Positions 1 to 7,777 of a stretch of DNA of 11,959 bases are shown piece by piece (the stretch's first letter is position 1; each line of letters begins with the position of its first letter). The stretch lies in assembly GCA_029264655.1 (NCBI GenBank), contig JARHZY010000031.1:1-11959 (forward strand). The letters are read 5' to 3'. The position numbers and the translations under genes were made by a program. The DNA is from Helicobacter sp. (lineage in GTDB: Bacteria; Campylobacterota; Campylobacteria; Campylobacterales; Helicobacteraceae). The notes under the pieces are model-generated. The model was not told where the DNA came from, did no database searches, and saw nothing but the letters and a program-made list of their open reading frames with translations.

Positions 1-1676
1 TCTCTTGGTGGCACAAGTTTAATAGCATCATCACTTCCGCTTGCACGCATATTTGTTAAATGCTTTGCCTTAATAGGATTTACATCTAAGTCATTATCTC
101 TACTATGTTCTCCTATCACCATACCTATATAAACCTTAGTTTGCGGTGTAACAAATAAAACCCCGCGTTCTTGAATATTAAAGAGAGAAAATCCTGTTGC
201 CTCACCATTTTCCATAGAAATTAATGCCCCATTTTTGCGAGATTCTACACCACCGCTAAATGGGCGAAATTCTAAAAAGCTATGATTCATTACACCTTCA
301 CCCTTTGTATCAGTCAAAAATTCACTACGATAGCCAATAAGCCCTCTTGCTGGAATCTCAAACTCTAATCTAGTGTAGCCATCGCTCATTGGATTCATTG
401 CTTTCATTTCAGCTTTTCTTCTACCAAGCTTTTCAATTATAGTGCCACTAAAATCTTGCGGTGTATCAATAACTAAATGCTCAAATGGTTCTGTTTTTAC
501 ACCATTTTCCTCTTTGACTATAACTTCAGGACGAGAAATGCTAAATTCAAAACCCTCTCTTCTTAGATTCTCTGCTAAAATGGTAATTTGTAATTCTCCG
601 CGTCCGCTTACTTTAAATTTACCTTCTCCCATTTCTTCACACCGCATAGCGATATTTGTTTGCATTTCTTTAAGTAATCTATCTTTAATTTTATTTGCTG
701 TTACATGTTTGCCCTCTAATCCTGCTAAAGGGCTATCATTTACTGCAAAATATACACTCATTGTTGGTTCTTCTAAGTGCATAGGATCTAATGGCATTGG
801 ATTATTTGGGCATACAATAGAATCTCCTACATCTACTGCATTAAATCCAGCAATAGCGATAATATCTCCTGCTTCAGCAGATTCTATCTCTGTCCGTGCT
901 AAACCCATAAAGCCAATGAGTTTGCTAATGCGTCCTGTTTCTTTTTCACCATCGCTTTTAGCAAGCATAACATTTTCACCCTTTTTTACTCGCCCATTAA
1001 ATACCCTTGCAATGCCTATTTTCCCTACATAATTATCATAATCTAGTGTAAAAACTTGCATTTGCAATGGATTATCACTACTACCGCTTGGCATTGGCAC
1101 ATGTTCTAAAATCGCTTCAAACAATGGCTCTAAGTTCTTTTTCTCATCATTTAAATCTTTAATTGCATAGCCATCTCTTGCAGCAGCATAAATCACGGGG
1201 AAATCAAGCTGGGCATCTGTGGCATCCATTGATACAAATAAATCAAAAACTTCATCTACAACCCTATCAGGTTCAGCAGCAGGTTTATCAATCTTATTTA
1301 CTACAACAATAGGACAGATTCCAAAACTTAATGCTTTTTTGACAACAAATTTTGTTTGCGGCATAACACCTTCTTGTGCATCTACTAAAAGCAATACACC
1401 ATCTACCATTTTTAATACCCGTTCGACTTCCCCGCCAAAATCGGCATGTCCGGGAGTATCAATGATATTAATTTTTGTGCCTTTATATGTGATAGCAGTA
1501 TTTTTTGAGAGTATAGTAATACCTCTCTCTCTTTCTAAATCATTGCTATCCATAACCCTTTCATCAATTTGTTCTCGTTCGCCAAATGTGCCAGATTGTG
1601 TTAAAAGTCCATCAACTAAAGTTGTTTTACCATGATCAACATGGGCAATTACTGCAATATTTCGTATATTTTGCAT
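1..1676 (-). CDS. typA: Ribosome-associated GTPase TypA/BipA, C-terminus cut off by the window edge
   Basis: This is a translational GTPase of the EF-G-like family that binds the 70S ribosome and is linked to stress adaptation and 50S assembly. Translated on the minus strand from ATG at 1676-1674, it shows G1 AHVDHGKTT (residues 11-19), G2 RGITI (51-55), G3 DTPGH (73-77) and G4 NKID (127-130). Later stretches match domain II and the TypA C-terminal half, including RGELQITILAENLRREGFEF and RGLIGYRSEF. About 558 codons are in the window; the family is about 600 residues long, so roughly the last 40 are missing. The start is supported by AGGA (plus coordinates 1684-1687) 7 nt upstream. It lies 102 nt downstream of nth on the same strand, so it could share that transcript or use its own promoter (possible -10 near 1708-1713). 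The family assignment is certain. Confidence 0.97.
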   Translation of the reverse strand, partial: MQNIRNIAVIAHVDHGKTTLVDGLLTQSGTFGEREQIDERVMDSNDLERERGITILSKNTAITYKGTKINIIDTPGHADFGGEVERVLKMVDGVLLLVDAQEGVMPQTKFVVKKALSFGICPIVVVNKIDKPAAEPDRVVDEVFDLFVSMDATDAQLDFPVIYAAARDGYAIKDLNDEKKNLEPLFEAILEHVPMPSGSSDNPLQMQVFTLDYDNYVGKIGIARVFNGRVKKGENVMLAKSDGEKETGRISKLIGFMGLARTEIESAEAGDIIAIAGFNAVDVGDSIVCPNNPMPLDPMHLEEPTMSVYFAVNDSPLAGLEGKHVTANKIKDRLLKEMQTNIAMRCEEMGEGKFKVSGRGELQITILAENLRREGFEFSISRPEVIVKEENGVKTEPFEHLVIDTPQDFSGTIIEKLGRRKAEMKAMNPMSDGYTRLEFEIPARGLIGYRSEFLTDTKGEGVMNHSFLEFRPFSGGVESRKNGALISMENGEATGFSLFNIQERGVLFVTPQTKVYIGMVIGEHSRDNDLDVNPIKAKHLTNMRASGSDDAIKLVPPR

Positions 1677-1707
1677 TATGTATTCCTAAGTTAAAATTAA
1701 ACATATA

Positions 1708-1716
1708 ATTATGACA
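1708..1716 (-). promoter_or_regulatory. Possible extended -10 promoter for typA
   Basis: On the minus strand this reads TGTCATAAT, a TG-n-box arrangement with CATAAT (5/6 to TATAAT), 32 nt upstream of the typA start. Epsilonproteobacterial sigma-70 promoters often lack a clear -35, so this is weak evidence in AT-rich DNA. Confidence 0.35.
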
Positions 1717-1778
1717 TAGATATATTAATGACTTCAAGATTCTAGTATTTGTAATGAATAATGCAGTATTTATATGCG

Positions 1779-2417
1779 TTATTGTGGTTTAAAATTTGCA
1801 TTACTCATGCAATATTGTATTGCAAAACAATCTTGGCATTGGGGCTTTAATGCTTTGCAGCGATAGCGACCAAATAGCACAAATGCTTGGTGTAAGAGAT
1901 TGAGATTATCTTTGAAACTCTTTGTTAAATCTTTTTCTGTATCAATAGCCCTCACACTTTTACTTAAACCAAGTCTATGGCTTACGCGAAATACATGGGT
2001 ATCAACTGCCATATAATTCATGCCTAAAAATTCACCCAACACAACATTTGCACTTTTTTGCCCAACACCATTCAGTGTCATTAAATCATGTTGGTTTTGT
2101 GGAATTTCACCGCCAAAATTACACTCTACGCGTTGTGCCATTGCGACAAGATTCTTTGCTTTTGCATTAAAAAAAGAAACTGAATGTATAATTGTTGCCA
2201 CATCTGTTACATTTGCCTTGCTTAATTCTTTTGTGCTTGGATATTGTTTAAAAAGTAGTGGTGTTACCATATTCACACGTTTATCTGTGCATTGTGCAGA
2301 AAGCATAACAGCTATAAGTAACTCATATATATTTGTATAGTGTAATTCTGTTTGTGCGTCTTTATAATGCTCTAAAAACAATGTTTTAATACCATTAATG
2401 CGTTCTTTTTTTGTCAT
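1779..2417 (-). CDS. nth: Endonuclease III (DNA glycosylase/AP lyase)
   Basis: This base-excision-repair enzyme removes oxidised pyrimidines and cleaves the abasic site by beta-elimination. The 212-residue product matches the family length (E. coli Nth is 211). The helix-hairpin-helix LNGVGQKSANVVL (115-127) carries the catalytic lysine K121, and VDTHVFR carries the catalytic aspartate D139. The C-terminal 4Fe-4S loop is intact: C187-x6-C194-x2-C197-x5-C203. I place the start at ATG 2417-2415, because GGGA lies 8 nt upstream (2423-2426). A longer reading from TTG at 2429 is possible but would put this ribosome site inside the gene. It sits downstream of HIT and upstream of typA, all on the minus strand, but a 433-nt gap to HIT argues for its own promoter. 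Confidence 0.96.
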   Translation of the reverse strand: MTKKERINGIKTLFLEHYKDAQTELHYTNIYELLIAVMLSAQCTDKRVNMVTPLLFKQYPSTKELSKANVTDVATIIHSVSFFNAKAKNLVAMAQRVECNFGGEIPQNQHDLMTLNGVGQKSANVVLGEFLGMNYMAVDTHVFRVSHRLGLSKSVRAIDTEKDLTKSFKDNLNLLHQAFVLFGRYRCKALKPQCQDCFAIQYCMSNANFKPQ

Positions 2418-2456
2418 AATTATTCCCAATATATTATATTCACTTTTACATTTACT

Positions 2457-2472
2457 AAGCTATTTATAGCTT
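2457..2472. repeat. Small palindrome in the nth leader
   Basis: AAGCTAT and ATAGCTT are perfect 7-nt inverted arms around a TT centre. It lies between the candidate nth -10 boxes and the nth start, so it would be in the transcript leader or act as a binding site. Function is unknown. Confidence 0.4.
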
Positions 2473-2509
2473 GTATTTATAAAAATGGGTATTTGCTTTT
2501 ATATGAAGC

Positions 2510-2532
2510 ATTATACTATGAAAGTTATTATA
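2510..2532 (-). promoter_or_regulatory. Candidate nth promoter with two perfect -10 boxes
   Basis: On the minus strand TATAAT occurs perfectly twice, each preceded by AG, at 2527-2532 and 2510-2515. Both are oriented toward nth and would give leaders of roughly 85-100 nt. A third TATAAT at 2433-2438 is too close to the start codon for an ordinary leader. There is no clear -35, which is usual in this class. Confidence 0.45.
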
Positions 2533-2850
2533 CTCTCTTATCATTTATCTAAATAATCATTATTTCTTTATATTTTAATTACTATTTTTATTGTATATAC
2601 TATTCTTTAATATCGTGTTGGAAATAGAGTATAGATAAATATGCACTTTTTAATATTTCTTTTCTAAATTTTTGCTTAGGTTATTATCTAAATTCAATAA
2701 TATAAAGCCCTATCATACTTTCATGCAACTAAAATTTTGCTTAGTATGTAGCTAAAAATAGACTTTATAGAATCTTGCATATCTTTGTAATTAAAGTGCA
2801 ATATACTCACAATTTTCTTGCTTGCAATACAAAATATATTCTTATCATTC

Positions 2851-3189
2851 TTAACCAAAATGTGCTTCAAGTTTGCGTTTTGCAAGTAAGTGAAAATGTA
2901 GGTGTGGCACTTCCTGTCCCCCATCAGTACCAATATTAGTAACTAATCGATACCCGCTTTCACGCACACCAAGCACATCAACAACACGCAAGATAAAAGC
3001 ACTCATATTACCCATGAGATTTGGCGTAACACCATTAAAATCTTTTACCCATTTCTTTGGTATAATAAGCACATGTATAGGGGCTTTTGGTGCAATATCA
3101 TGAAAAGCCATAAATTCATCATCTTCAAGCACAATATTTGCAGGAAGTTCTCTATCTACAATTTTTTCAAAAATACCTTTTTCTCTCAT
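2851..3189 (-). CDS. HIT (histidine triad) family nucleotide-binding protein, HINT type
   Basis: This is a 112-residue complete HIT protein, the usual length for the HINT branch. Such proteins are cytoplasmic purine-nucleoside phosphoramidases or nucleotide hydrolases; the physiological substrate in Helicobacter is not something I can state. The signature H-x-H-x-H is at residues 96-100 (HLHFHLL), and the N-terminal half shows FEKIVDRELPANIV and APKAPIHVLIIPKK typical of the fold. GGQEV precedes the triad. The ATG at 3189-3187 has a good AAGGA-like ribosome site 8 nt upstream. It is divergent from pheS across a 155-nt region; I recall the same HIT-pheS-pheT adjacency in H. pylori (HP0404-HP0402). 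Its presumed promoter and a palindrome lie in that shared region. Confidence 0.93.
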   Translation of the reverse strand: MREKGIFEKIVDRELPANIVLEDDEFMAFHDIAPKAPIHVLIIPKKWVKDFNGVTPNLMGNMSAFILRVVDVLGVRESGYRLVTNIGTDGGQEVPHLHFHLLAKRKLEAHFG

Positions 3190-3212
3190 TACTTTCCTTT
3201 CTATTCATGGTT

Positions 3213-3229
3213 TTTATTCGACGAATAAA
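3213..3229. repeat. Perfect 8-1-8 palindrome, operator-like
   Basis: TTTATTCG, a central A, then CGAATAAA form a perfect inverted repeat. It lies 24-40 nt upstream of the HIT start codon and just downstream of the candidate HIT -10 box, so it would cover the transcription start. It could bind a dimeric regulator or form a short hairpin at the 5' end of the HIT mRNA. Confidence 0.6.
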
Positions 3230-3233
3230 TGCC

Positions 3234-3242
3234 ATTCTAGCA
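3234..3242 (-). promoter_or_regulatory. Extended -10 promoter for the HIT gene
   Basis: On the minus strand this reads TGCTAGAAT: a TG dinucleotide, one base, then TAGAAT (5/6 to TATAAT). The start of transcription would fall near 3227, inside the palindrome at 3213-3229. Confidence 0.55.
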
Positions 3243-3281
3243 AAAAAATCTATATTTTGTAGCAAAAAATCCATTTTCTTT

Positions 3282-3290
3282 TGATAGAAT
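3282..3290 (+). promoter_or_regulatory. Extended -10 promoter for pheST
   Basis: The plus strand reads TGATAGAAT, the same TGnTAGAAT form as the divergent HIT promoter, giving a leader of about 48 nt before pheS. The two -10 boxes are about 40 bp apart and point away from each other. Confidence 0.55.
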
Positions 3291-3344
3291 CAAAAAATTT
3301 TTAGTCAATATACACCACACCACATTTAAATAAAAGGCTTTATA

Positions 3345-4358
3345 ATGACAACATTAAAACAATGTATTAAGGAAACGCTTGTAAAAATAGAGCAAGCCCA
3401 AAATAAAGAAATGCTTGAAACCTTGCGGATTGAAATGAATGGCAAAAAAGGATATATTACACAAGCATTTAGCAAGCTTGGTTCTTTAAGTGGCGAAGCA
3501 AAAAAAGAAGTAGCAGCAGAATTAAATACCTTCAAGAAAGAGTTTGAACGCATTTTTCATATCAAAAAAGAAGAAATTGGGCTAAAAGATTTAGAACAAA
3601 AACTAAAAAGTGAAAAAATAGATACTAGCCTTTTTAGAAAAAATGGATTTGTAAGTAATGGGCATCCTGTTTATCAAATGCGTGATATTATTATTGATTA
3701 TTTTATAGGCTTAAATTTTTCCTTACAAGATGGTCCTTTTATTGAAGATGATTTTCATAACTTTGAGGCACTTAACTTACCAAAATACCATCCCGCAAGA
3801 GATATGCAAGATACATTTTATTTTCAAGATTCTATGTTATTACGCACACATACATCACCAACACAAATACGCACAATGGAATTAAATAAACCACCTATTC
3901 GCATGATATGCACTGGAGCAACTTTTAGGCGAGATTATGATATGACGCATTCACCAATGTTTCATCAATGTGAGGGTTTGGTGGTAGAAAAAGGAGATTA
4001 CATTAGTTTTGCACATTTAAAATATATTTTGGAAGACTTTGTTAAACATATTTTTGGCAGTGATGTAAAGGTGCGTTTTCGATCTTCTTTCTTTCCATTT
4101 ACAGAACCAAGTGCAGAAGTTGATGTGAGTTGTATGTTTTGTAAAGGAGAAGGTTGTCGGGTTTGTTCGCATACCGGATTCTTGGAGATACTTGGTTGTG
4201 GTGTAGTTAATCACAATGTTTTTCGTGCGGTTGGTTATGAGGATGTGAGTGGTTATGCATTTGGCATGGGGATTGAAAGATTAGCAATGCTAAAATGGGG
4301 CATTAATGATTTACGCAGTTTTTATGAAACAGATTTAAGAATATTGGAGCAATTTTAA
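3345..4358 (+). CDS. pheS: Phenylalanine-tRNA ligase alpha subunit
   Basis: This is the catalytic subunit of the alpha2-beta2 class II synthetase that charges tRNA-Phe. The 337-residue product has the family's usual length, with an N-terminal coiled-coil arm (about 1-90) that contacts tRNA. The class II core includes motif 2, ICTGATFRRDYDMTHSPMFH (188-207), and motif 3, GMGIERLAML (308-317). FFPFTEPSAEVDVSC is typical of PheS, and four cysteines (263, 266, 271, 274) make a zinc-knuckle-like cluster seen in many bacterial PheS. The ATG at 3345 is preceded by AAAGG 7 nt upstream. Its stop codon shares one base with the pheT start (TAATG at 4356-4360), so the two subunits are translationally coupled. 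Confidence 0.97.
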   Translation: MTTLKQCIKETLVKIEQAQNKEMLETLRIEMNGKKGYITQAFSKLGSLSGEAKKEVAAELNTFKKEFERIFHIKKEEIGLKDLEQKLKSEKIDTSLFRKNGFVSNGHPVYQMRDIIIDYFIGLNFSLQDGPFIEDDFHNFEALNLPKYHPARDMQDTFYFQDSMLLRTHTSPTQIRTMELNKPPIRMICTGATFRRDYDMTHSPMFHQCEGLVVEKGDYISFAHLKYILEDFVKHIFGSDVKVRFRSSFFPFTEPSAEVDVSCMFCKGEGCRVCSHTGFLEILGCGVVNHNVFRAVGYEDVSGYAFGMGIERLAMLKWGINDLRSFYETDLRILEQF

Positions 4359-6748
4359 TGATAGTTACAAGTGTGGGCTTAAGCCATTTTATTCAATTAG
4401 ATGATATTGATTGGAGAGAGCTTGTGCGTGTTTTAAGCAGCATTGGCTTAGAAGTAGAAAGTGAATATGAAACAACAATTCCACAAAAAGTTGTAGTTGC
4501 AAAAGTAGTAAAAAAAACACAGCACCCAAATGCTGATAAATTAAGTGTTTGTGAAGTAGATAATGGTAAAGAGATTGTGCAGATTGTCTGTGGGGCAAAA
4601 AATGTTTATGTGGGGCAATATGTTGCCCTTGCACTTATAGATTCTGTGTTGCCTTTTGGCAAAGATGGAAGCACAAGAATTTTACAAAGTGAGATAAGAG
4701 GTGTTAAAAGTTATGGTATGCTATGCTCAAGCACAGAGCTTGGCTTACCAAAACTCAATGATGGAATCTTGGAGCTTGATTCAAGTATTGGCGAACTGGT
4801 ACTTGGTAAAGAGCTTTATGCATATCCCATATTCCATCAGAGTGTATTAGAGCTTGGTGTTACCCCAAATAGAGGAGATTGTCTTTGTGTGCTTGGGGTA
4901 GCACGCGATATTGCAAGTGTTTTTCGTTTGATTCCAAAGAATATTACTGCTAATGAACCAAGCATAGCACTTGGTGTTGGTAGATTTTTGCAAGTTGTGC
5001 CACATGGTGATTTACATGCTTCACTTTTATATAGGATTATCGAAGTAAAAGAAGGCTATACGCCACTTGCTATTGCTTTGTCGCTTGGCTTAAATGGTAG
5101 ATATAAGCAATGTGCAATAAGCAATTTTGCTGAATATGCGACTTATATGACTGGTGTTCTTTTTAATGTATATCCTATGGATTCTACACAAATTTCAAAT
5201 AATGGCACAGAAGCAAAACTTCTTGTAAAAAAAGATGAAAGAGGGTTGGAATGTGTTTATGCTGAAATACATGAAAACGAACACACAACAAACTATAATA
5301 AATTAACAGCTATTGGGGCAACTCGTTATGAGCCTGATACACATGATTATCCACGCACTTTTATATTAGAAGCAAGTTTTATAGATTCTGTGTTTATTGC
5401 TAATAAAACCTATGGCTTAGAAAAAGCAACATTAACACAAGAAACACTCCATCGTTCCACAAGAGGCACTAATCCTGATTTAGAGCTTGGCATGAACTTT
5501 CTTTGCAACACTTTAGAATTACTAAAATCAAATCTATACTCTGGTGTGCAAGAAATTGTGCGAACTTATGCACCGACTAATATACAAATGACTTTCCAAT
5601 ATATTGCAGATTGCATTGGTAATGAAATAACAAAAGAAGAAATAGCACTTTTATTAAAACGATTGAATTTTAGAATCCAAGCAACTTGCGATGAAAACTT
5701 TTTTATCGCACAGCCACCTGCATTCCGCCATGATATTAAAATAAAACAAGATATTGTTGAAGAAGTGTTGCGTCTTTATGGTGTTGATAGGGTGATACCA
5801 AAGCAGCATAATATAGAGCAAATACCCCAAACAACACAAGCTTATGTAACACACTGCAAAACAAAGCAAATACGCCATAAGGCATTAGCACATGGTTATA
5901 TTGAATGTGTGCATTATATCTTTGATGATTCAAAGAAGCTAGCAACATTGGGATTTGAGCCTTTAGACGAAACAAAGAGATTATTAAATCCTATTACAAG
6001 CGAGCTTGATACATTACGTCCATCGCTTATCCCACATATATTAGAGAGTATTGCAAAAAATAAACGTTATGGGTATGAGGGGATAAGACTTTTTGAGATT
6101 GGGTATGTGTATGATAGGGAACGTATAGCAAAACAAAAGCTTGCATTTGCAATTAGTGATTATCTCCAAATACCAAGTTATCCAAATCCAAAAGGCATAC
6201 CTATTGATTTTTTTAGTTTTGCACAAAATATTAGTGAGATTGTTGGTAATTTTGCATGTGCAAATATAGCAAGCCAATTCCAGAAATCAAAGCTTATTCA
6301 TCCCTATCAAAGTGCAAATATGTTACAAAATGATACTATAATTGGCATTATATCAAAGCTACATCCAAATATCGCACAGCTTTATGATCTCCATGATGTG
6401 TATTTTTGTGAAATGGATTTTAGCTTATTGCTTGCAGGACAAAATAGCAATAAACTCGCAAAGGAATTTTCAAAATACCAAGCAAATAAACGCGATTTAA
6501 CACTCCTGCTTGATAAAAATGTGAGCTTTAGTGCAATAAAATCTGAACTCAAGAGATTGGAATTGCAAAATATAAAAGATATTTTGCCACTTGATGTTTA
6601 TCATGAAAATGATGATACTATAGCTTTAAGCATACGTTTTGTATTTCAATCTATGGATGAAACGCTAATGGAATCTCAAATGCAAGACACATTGCAAAAA
6701 GCTTTAGAAGCGCTAGAGCAAAAATTCCACGCACATTTAAAACTTTAG
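4358..6748 (+). CDS. pheT: Phenylalanine-tRNA ligase beta subunit
   Basis: This is the large subunit that binds and edits in the heterotetrameric synthetase. The 796-residue product fits bacterial PheT. Domains in order are: an N-terminal helical segment; an EMAP/OB-fold tRNA-binding domain at about 40-155 (HPNADKLSVCEVDNG, VCGAKNV); the B3/B4 editing region at about 210-395; a B5 domain at about 405-480 containing PPAFRHDIKIKQDIVEEVLR; a catalytic-like core; and the C-terminal anticodon-binding FDX-ACB domain at about 700-796 (SKYQANKRDLTLLLDKNVSF). It starts by one-base overlap with the pheS stop, so it depends on pheS translation. A weak hairpin follows its stop. In H. pylori I recall aroA next; here about 1 kb of gene-poor DNA and a sugar cluster follow instead. 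Confidence 0.97.
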   Translation: MIVTSVGLSHFIQLDDIDWRELVRVLSSIGLEVESEYETTIPQKVVVAKVVKKTQHPNADKLSVCEVDNGKEIVQIVCGAKNVYVGQYVALALIDSVLPFGKDGSTRILQSEIRGVKSYGMLCSSTELGLPKLNDGILELDSSIGELVLGKELYAYPIFHQSVLELGVTPNRGDCLCVLGVARDIASVFRLIPKNITANEPSIALGVGRFLQVVPHGDLHASLLYRIIEVKEGYTPLAIALSLGLNGRYKQCAISNFAEYATYMTGVLFNVYPMDSTQISNNGTEAKLLVKKDERGLECVYAEIHENEHTTNYNKLTAIGATRYEPDTHDYPRTFILEASFIDSVFIANKTYGLEKATLTQETLHRSTRGTNPDLELGMNFLCNTLELLKSNLYSGVQEIVRTYAPTNIQMTFQYIADCIGNEITKEEIALLLKRLNFRIQATCDENFFIAQPPAFRHDIKIKQDIVEEVLRLYGVDRVIPKQHNIEQIPQTTQAYVTHCKTKQIRHKALAHGYIECVHYIFDDSKKLATLGFEPLDETKRLLNPITSELDTLRPSLIPHILESIAKNKRYGYEGIRLFEIGYVYDRERIAKQKLAFAISDYLQIPSYPNPKGIPIDFFSFAQNISEIVGNFACANIASQFQKSKLIHPYQSANMLQNDTIIGIISKLHPNIAQLYDLHDVYFCEMDFSLLLAGQNSNKLAKEFSKYQANKRDLTLLLDKNVSFSAIKSELKRLELQNIKDILPLDVYHENDDTIALSIRFVFQSMDETLMESQMQDTLQKALEALEQKFHAHLKL

Positions 6749-6751
6749 TGT

Positions 6752-6771
6752 TTTTAAGAAAATCCTTAAAA
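6752..6771 (+). terminator. Weak terminator-like hairpin after pheT
   Basis: TTTTAAG and CTTAAAA form a 7-bp stem with a 6-nt loop, starting 4 nt after the pheT stop and followed by a T-rich stretch (AATTTGTTTTTG). The stem is almost all A/T, so it is a marginal intrinsic terminator, although terminators in this AT-rich group are often weak. Confidence 0.35.
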
Positions 6772-7342
6772 TAATTTGTTTTTGTGGCTTGTGTATTTGT
6801 GTTGCGATTGTTGAAATATTAAAATCTAATCATCTTTTACTTCATATCTTTAAGTATGATGGGTATGAGGCTTCATAGATTATCCATAAAACTTTTCTTA
6901 CTATATCCTATTATTACTACGATGCAAGTTTTATTACCCCGCTTTTTGCATATAGGATTTATATTTTTATGCCTTTTGTTTTGGTGGGCTATGTTGCACT
7001 TTTCTTATCTTACGGGCTTAGAAGTTGTTGGCATATTTTTATAGTTTTCTATAAAATAGTAGCCAATAGTTTCTGCTAACTTTATTAGATTATGCTTATA
7101 TTTACTTAGTCTATTTGTTTTATAGTGTGGTTTTTGGAAGCTATTTGTATTGCTTAATCTTTAGATTTGTTATAGAATCTAGAGATTTCAATCCATTGTA
7201 TTATTAATCTTTGAGTGCTTGCTCCTAATAATCTTAATATATTTTTAAGATATGTGTGTTATAGCTTTGTAGTCATGTTATTGCATTTACTTAACATATA
7301 AGCATACAAGCAATTCTTTATATTTCCACACTATCATAATAT

Positions 7343-7383
7343 TATTTTTATAAAACTGAATAGATTTCAATTTTATAAAAATA
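7343..7383. repeat. 41-nt near-perfect inverted repeat (long AT hairpin)
   Basis: The left arm TATTTTTATAAAA (7343-7355) and right arm TTTTATAAAAATA (7371-7383) are exact reverse complements (13 bp). After a single C/A mismatch the pairing continues for four more bases (TGAA/TTCA), leaving a 5-nt loop TAGAT. It sits alone in the gene-poor region, about 600 nt after pheT and 400 nt before rfbA. It could be a bidirectional terminator, a remnant of a mobile element end, or a protein-binding or cruciform site. Confidence 0.6.
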
Positions 7384-7688
7384 TTTAGATTGTGTTATTT
7401 TGTCCTTCATTATGATTTGGAAGCATATGGCTTGTATTTATATCTTATTATATTTTTACATATAATTAAATTATATAAAGTATAGAATCTAAAAAAATAA
7501 GCTATGATAAATATGTTTTAGATTGTTTATGTTGTATTTAAAATATCTTTAGTTAGCTTTATTTATCTAAAATATATGCGTGTGTGAGTTATTTCTCATT
7601 TTTTATTTATAATATATTTTGTTGGCAGAATCATGCAAATAAGATGCAAGCCATAAAATATTATCAGGATATAAAACCATGTGAGTGT

Positions 7689-7710
7689 ATTCTAGGCTTA
7701 AGACTAGAAT
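7689..7710. repeat. 22-nt palindrome upstream of rfbA, operator-like
   Basis: Outer arms ATTCTAG and CTAGAAT are perfect; they flank a G/A mismatch and a central self-complementary CTTAAG. Twenty of 22 positions are symmetric. It ends 67 nt before the rfbA ATG and would overlap the upstream part of a promoter using the TATTAT box at 7725-7730, so a regulatory role is plausible but not shown. Confidence 0.5.
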
Positions 7711-7724
7711 TTGCCTATTTACTT

Positions 7725-7730
7725 TATTAT
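7725..7730 (+). promoter_or_regulatory. Possible -10 box for the rfbA operon
   Basis: TATTAT matches TATAAT at 5/6 and lies 48 nt before the rfbA start. There is no TG extension, and other AT-rich hexamers nearby could serve instead, so this is only a candidate. Its location just downstream of the 22-nt palindrome is the reason to note it. Confidence 0.25.
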
Positions 7731-7777
7731 GGAATAATAATGGCTTCAAAATATAGGATTGGTAAGTAGGATATGCA

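Larger units (their letters stand above)
2418..2850. other. 433-nt AT-rich intergenic region between HIT and nth
   Basis: I see no convincing gene here. It holds the candidate nth promoters and a small palindrome near its left end, and an imperfect 16-nt direct repeat (2664-2679 and 2729-2744). The minus-strand continuation of an alternative frame from inside HIT reads to 2721, but it is not recognisable and has no start signal of its own. A decayed gene or a small RNA cannot be excluded. Confidence 0.6.
6749..7777. other. Gene-poor 1-kb region between pheT and rfbA
   Basis: I find no gene I can support here. The DNA is very AT-rich with frequent stops in all frames. The best open frame (6856-7044, plus) encodes 62 residues with hydrophobic stretches such as FLHIGFIFLCLLFWWAMLHF, but it lacks a good ribosome site and I do not recognise it; it may be a decayed membrane-protein fragment. 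A second frame (7584-7769, GTG start) has no ribosome site and looks accidental. The region carries a hairpin after pheT, a 41-nt inverted repeat at 7343-7383 and a palindrome at 7689-7710. It may be the scar or boundary of a replaced gene block. Confidence 0.6.

Noticed and set aside
442..1635. Two plus-strand open frames opposite typA (442-1032 and 1219-1635)
   Set aside because: They are antisense to an unmistakable TypA, have low-complexity Ser/Thr-rich translations, and have no ribosome site or recognisable domain.
1762..1777. Exact 16-nt repeat TGCAGTATTTATATGC shared with 10740-10755
   Set aside because: A single match of this length is close to what chance allows in 12 kb of AT-rich DNA searched on both strands, and the two contexts share nothing else.
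4509..4517. A8 run inside pheT as a phase-variable site
   Set aside because: Short A runs are common at this base composition and pheT is essential, so a switch there is implausible.
6856..7044. 62-codon hydrophobic frame as a real small membrane protein
   Set aside because: No good ribosome site, no recognised family and no operon context. It is kept only as a possible decayed fragment in the gene-poor region.
7584..7769. GTG-started 61-codon frame ending just before rfbA
   Set aside because: No ribosome site, and it runs through the 22-nt palindrome and the probable rfbA promoter region. It looks accidental.
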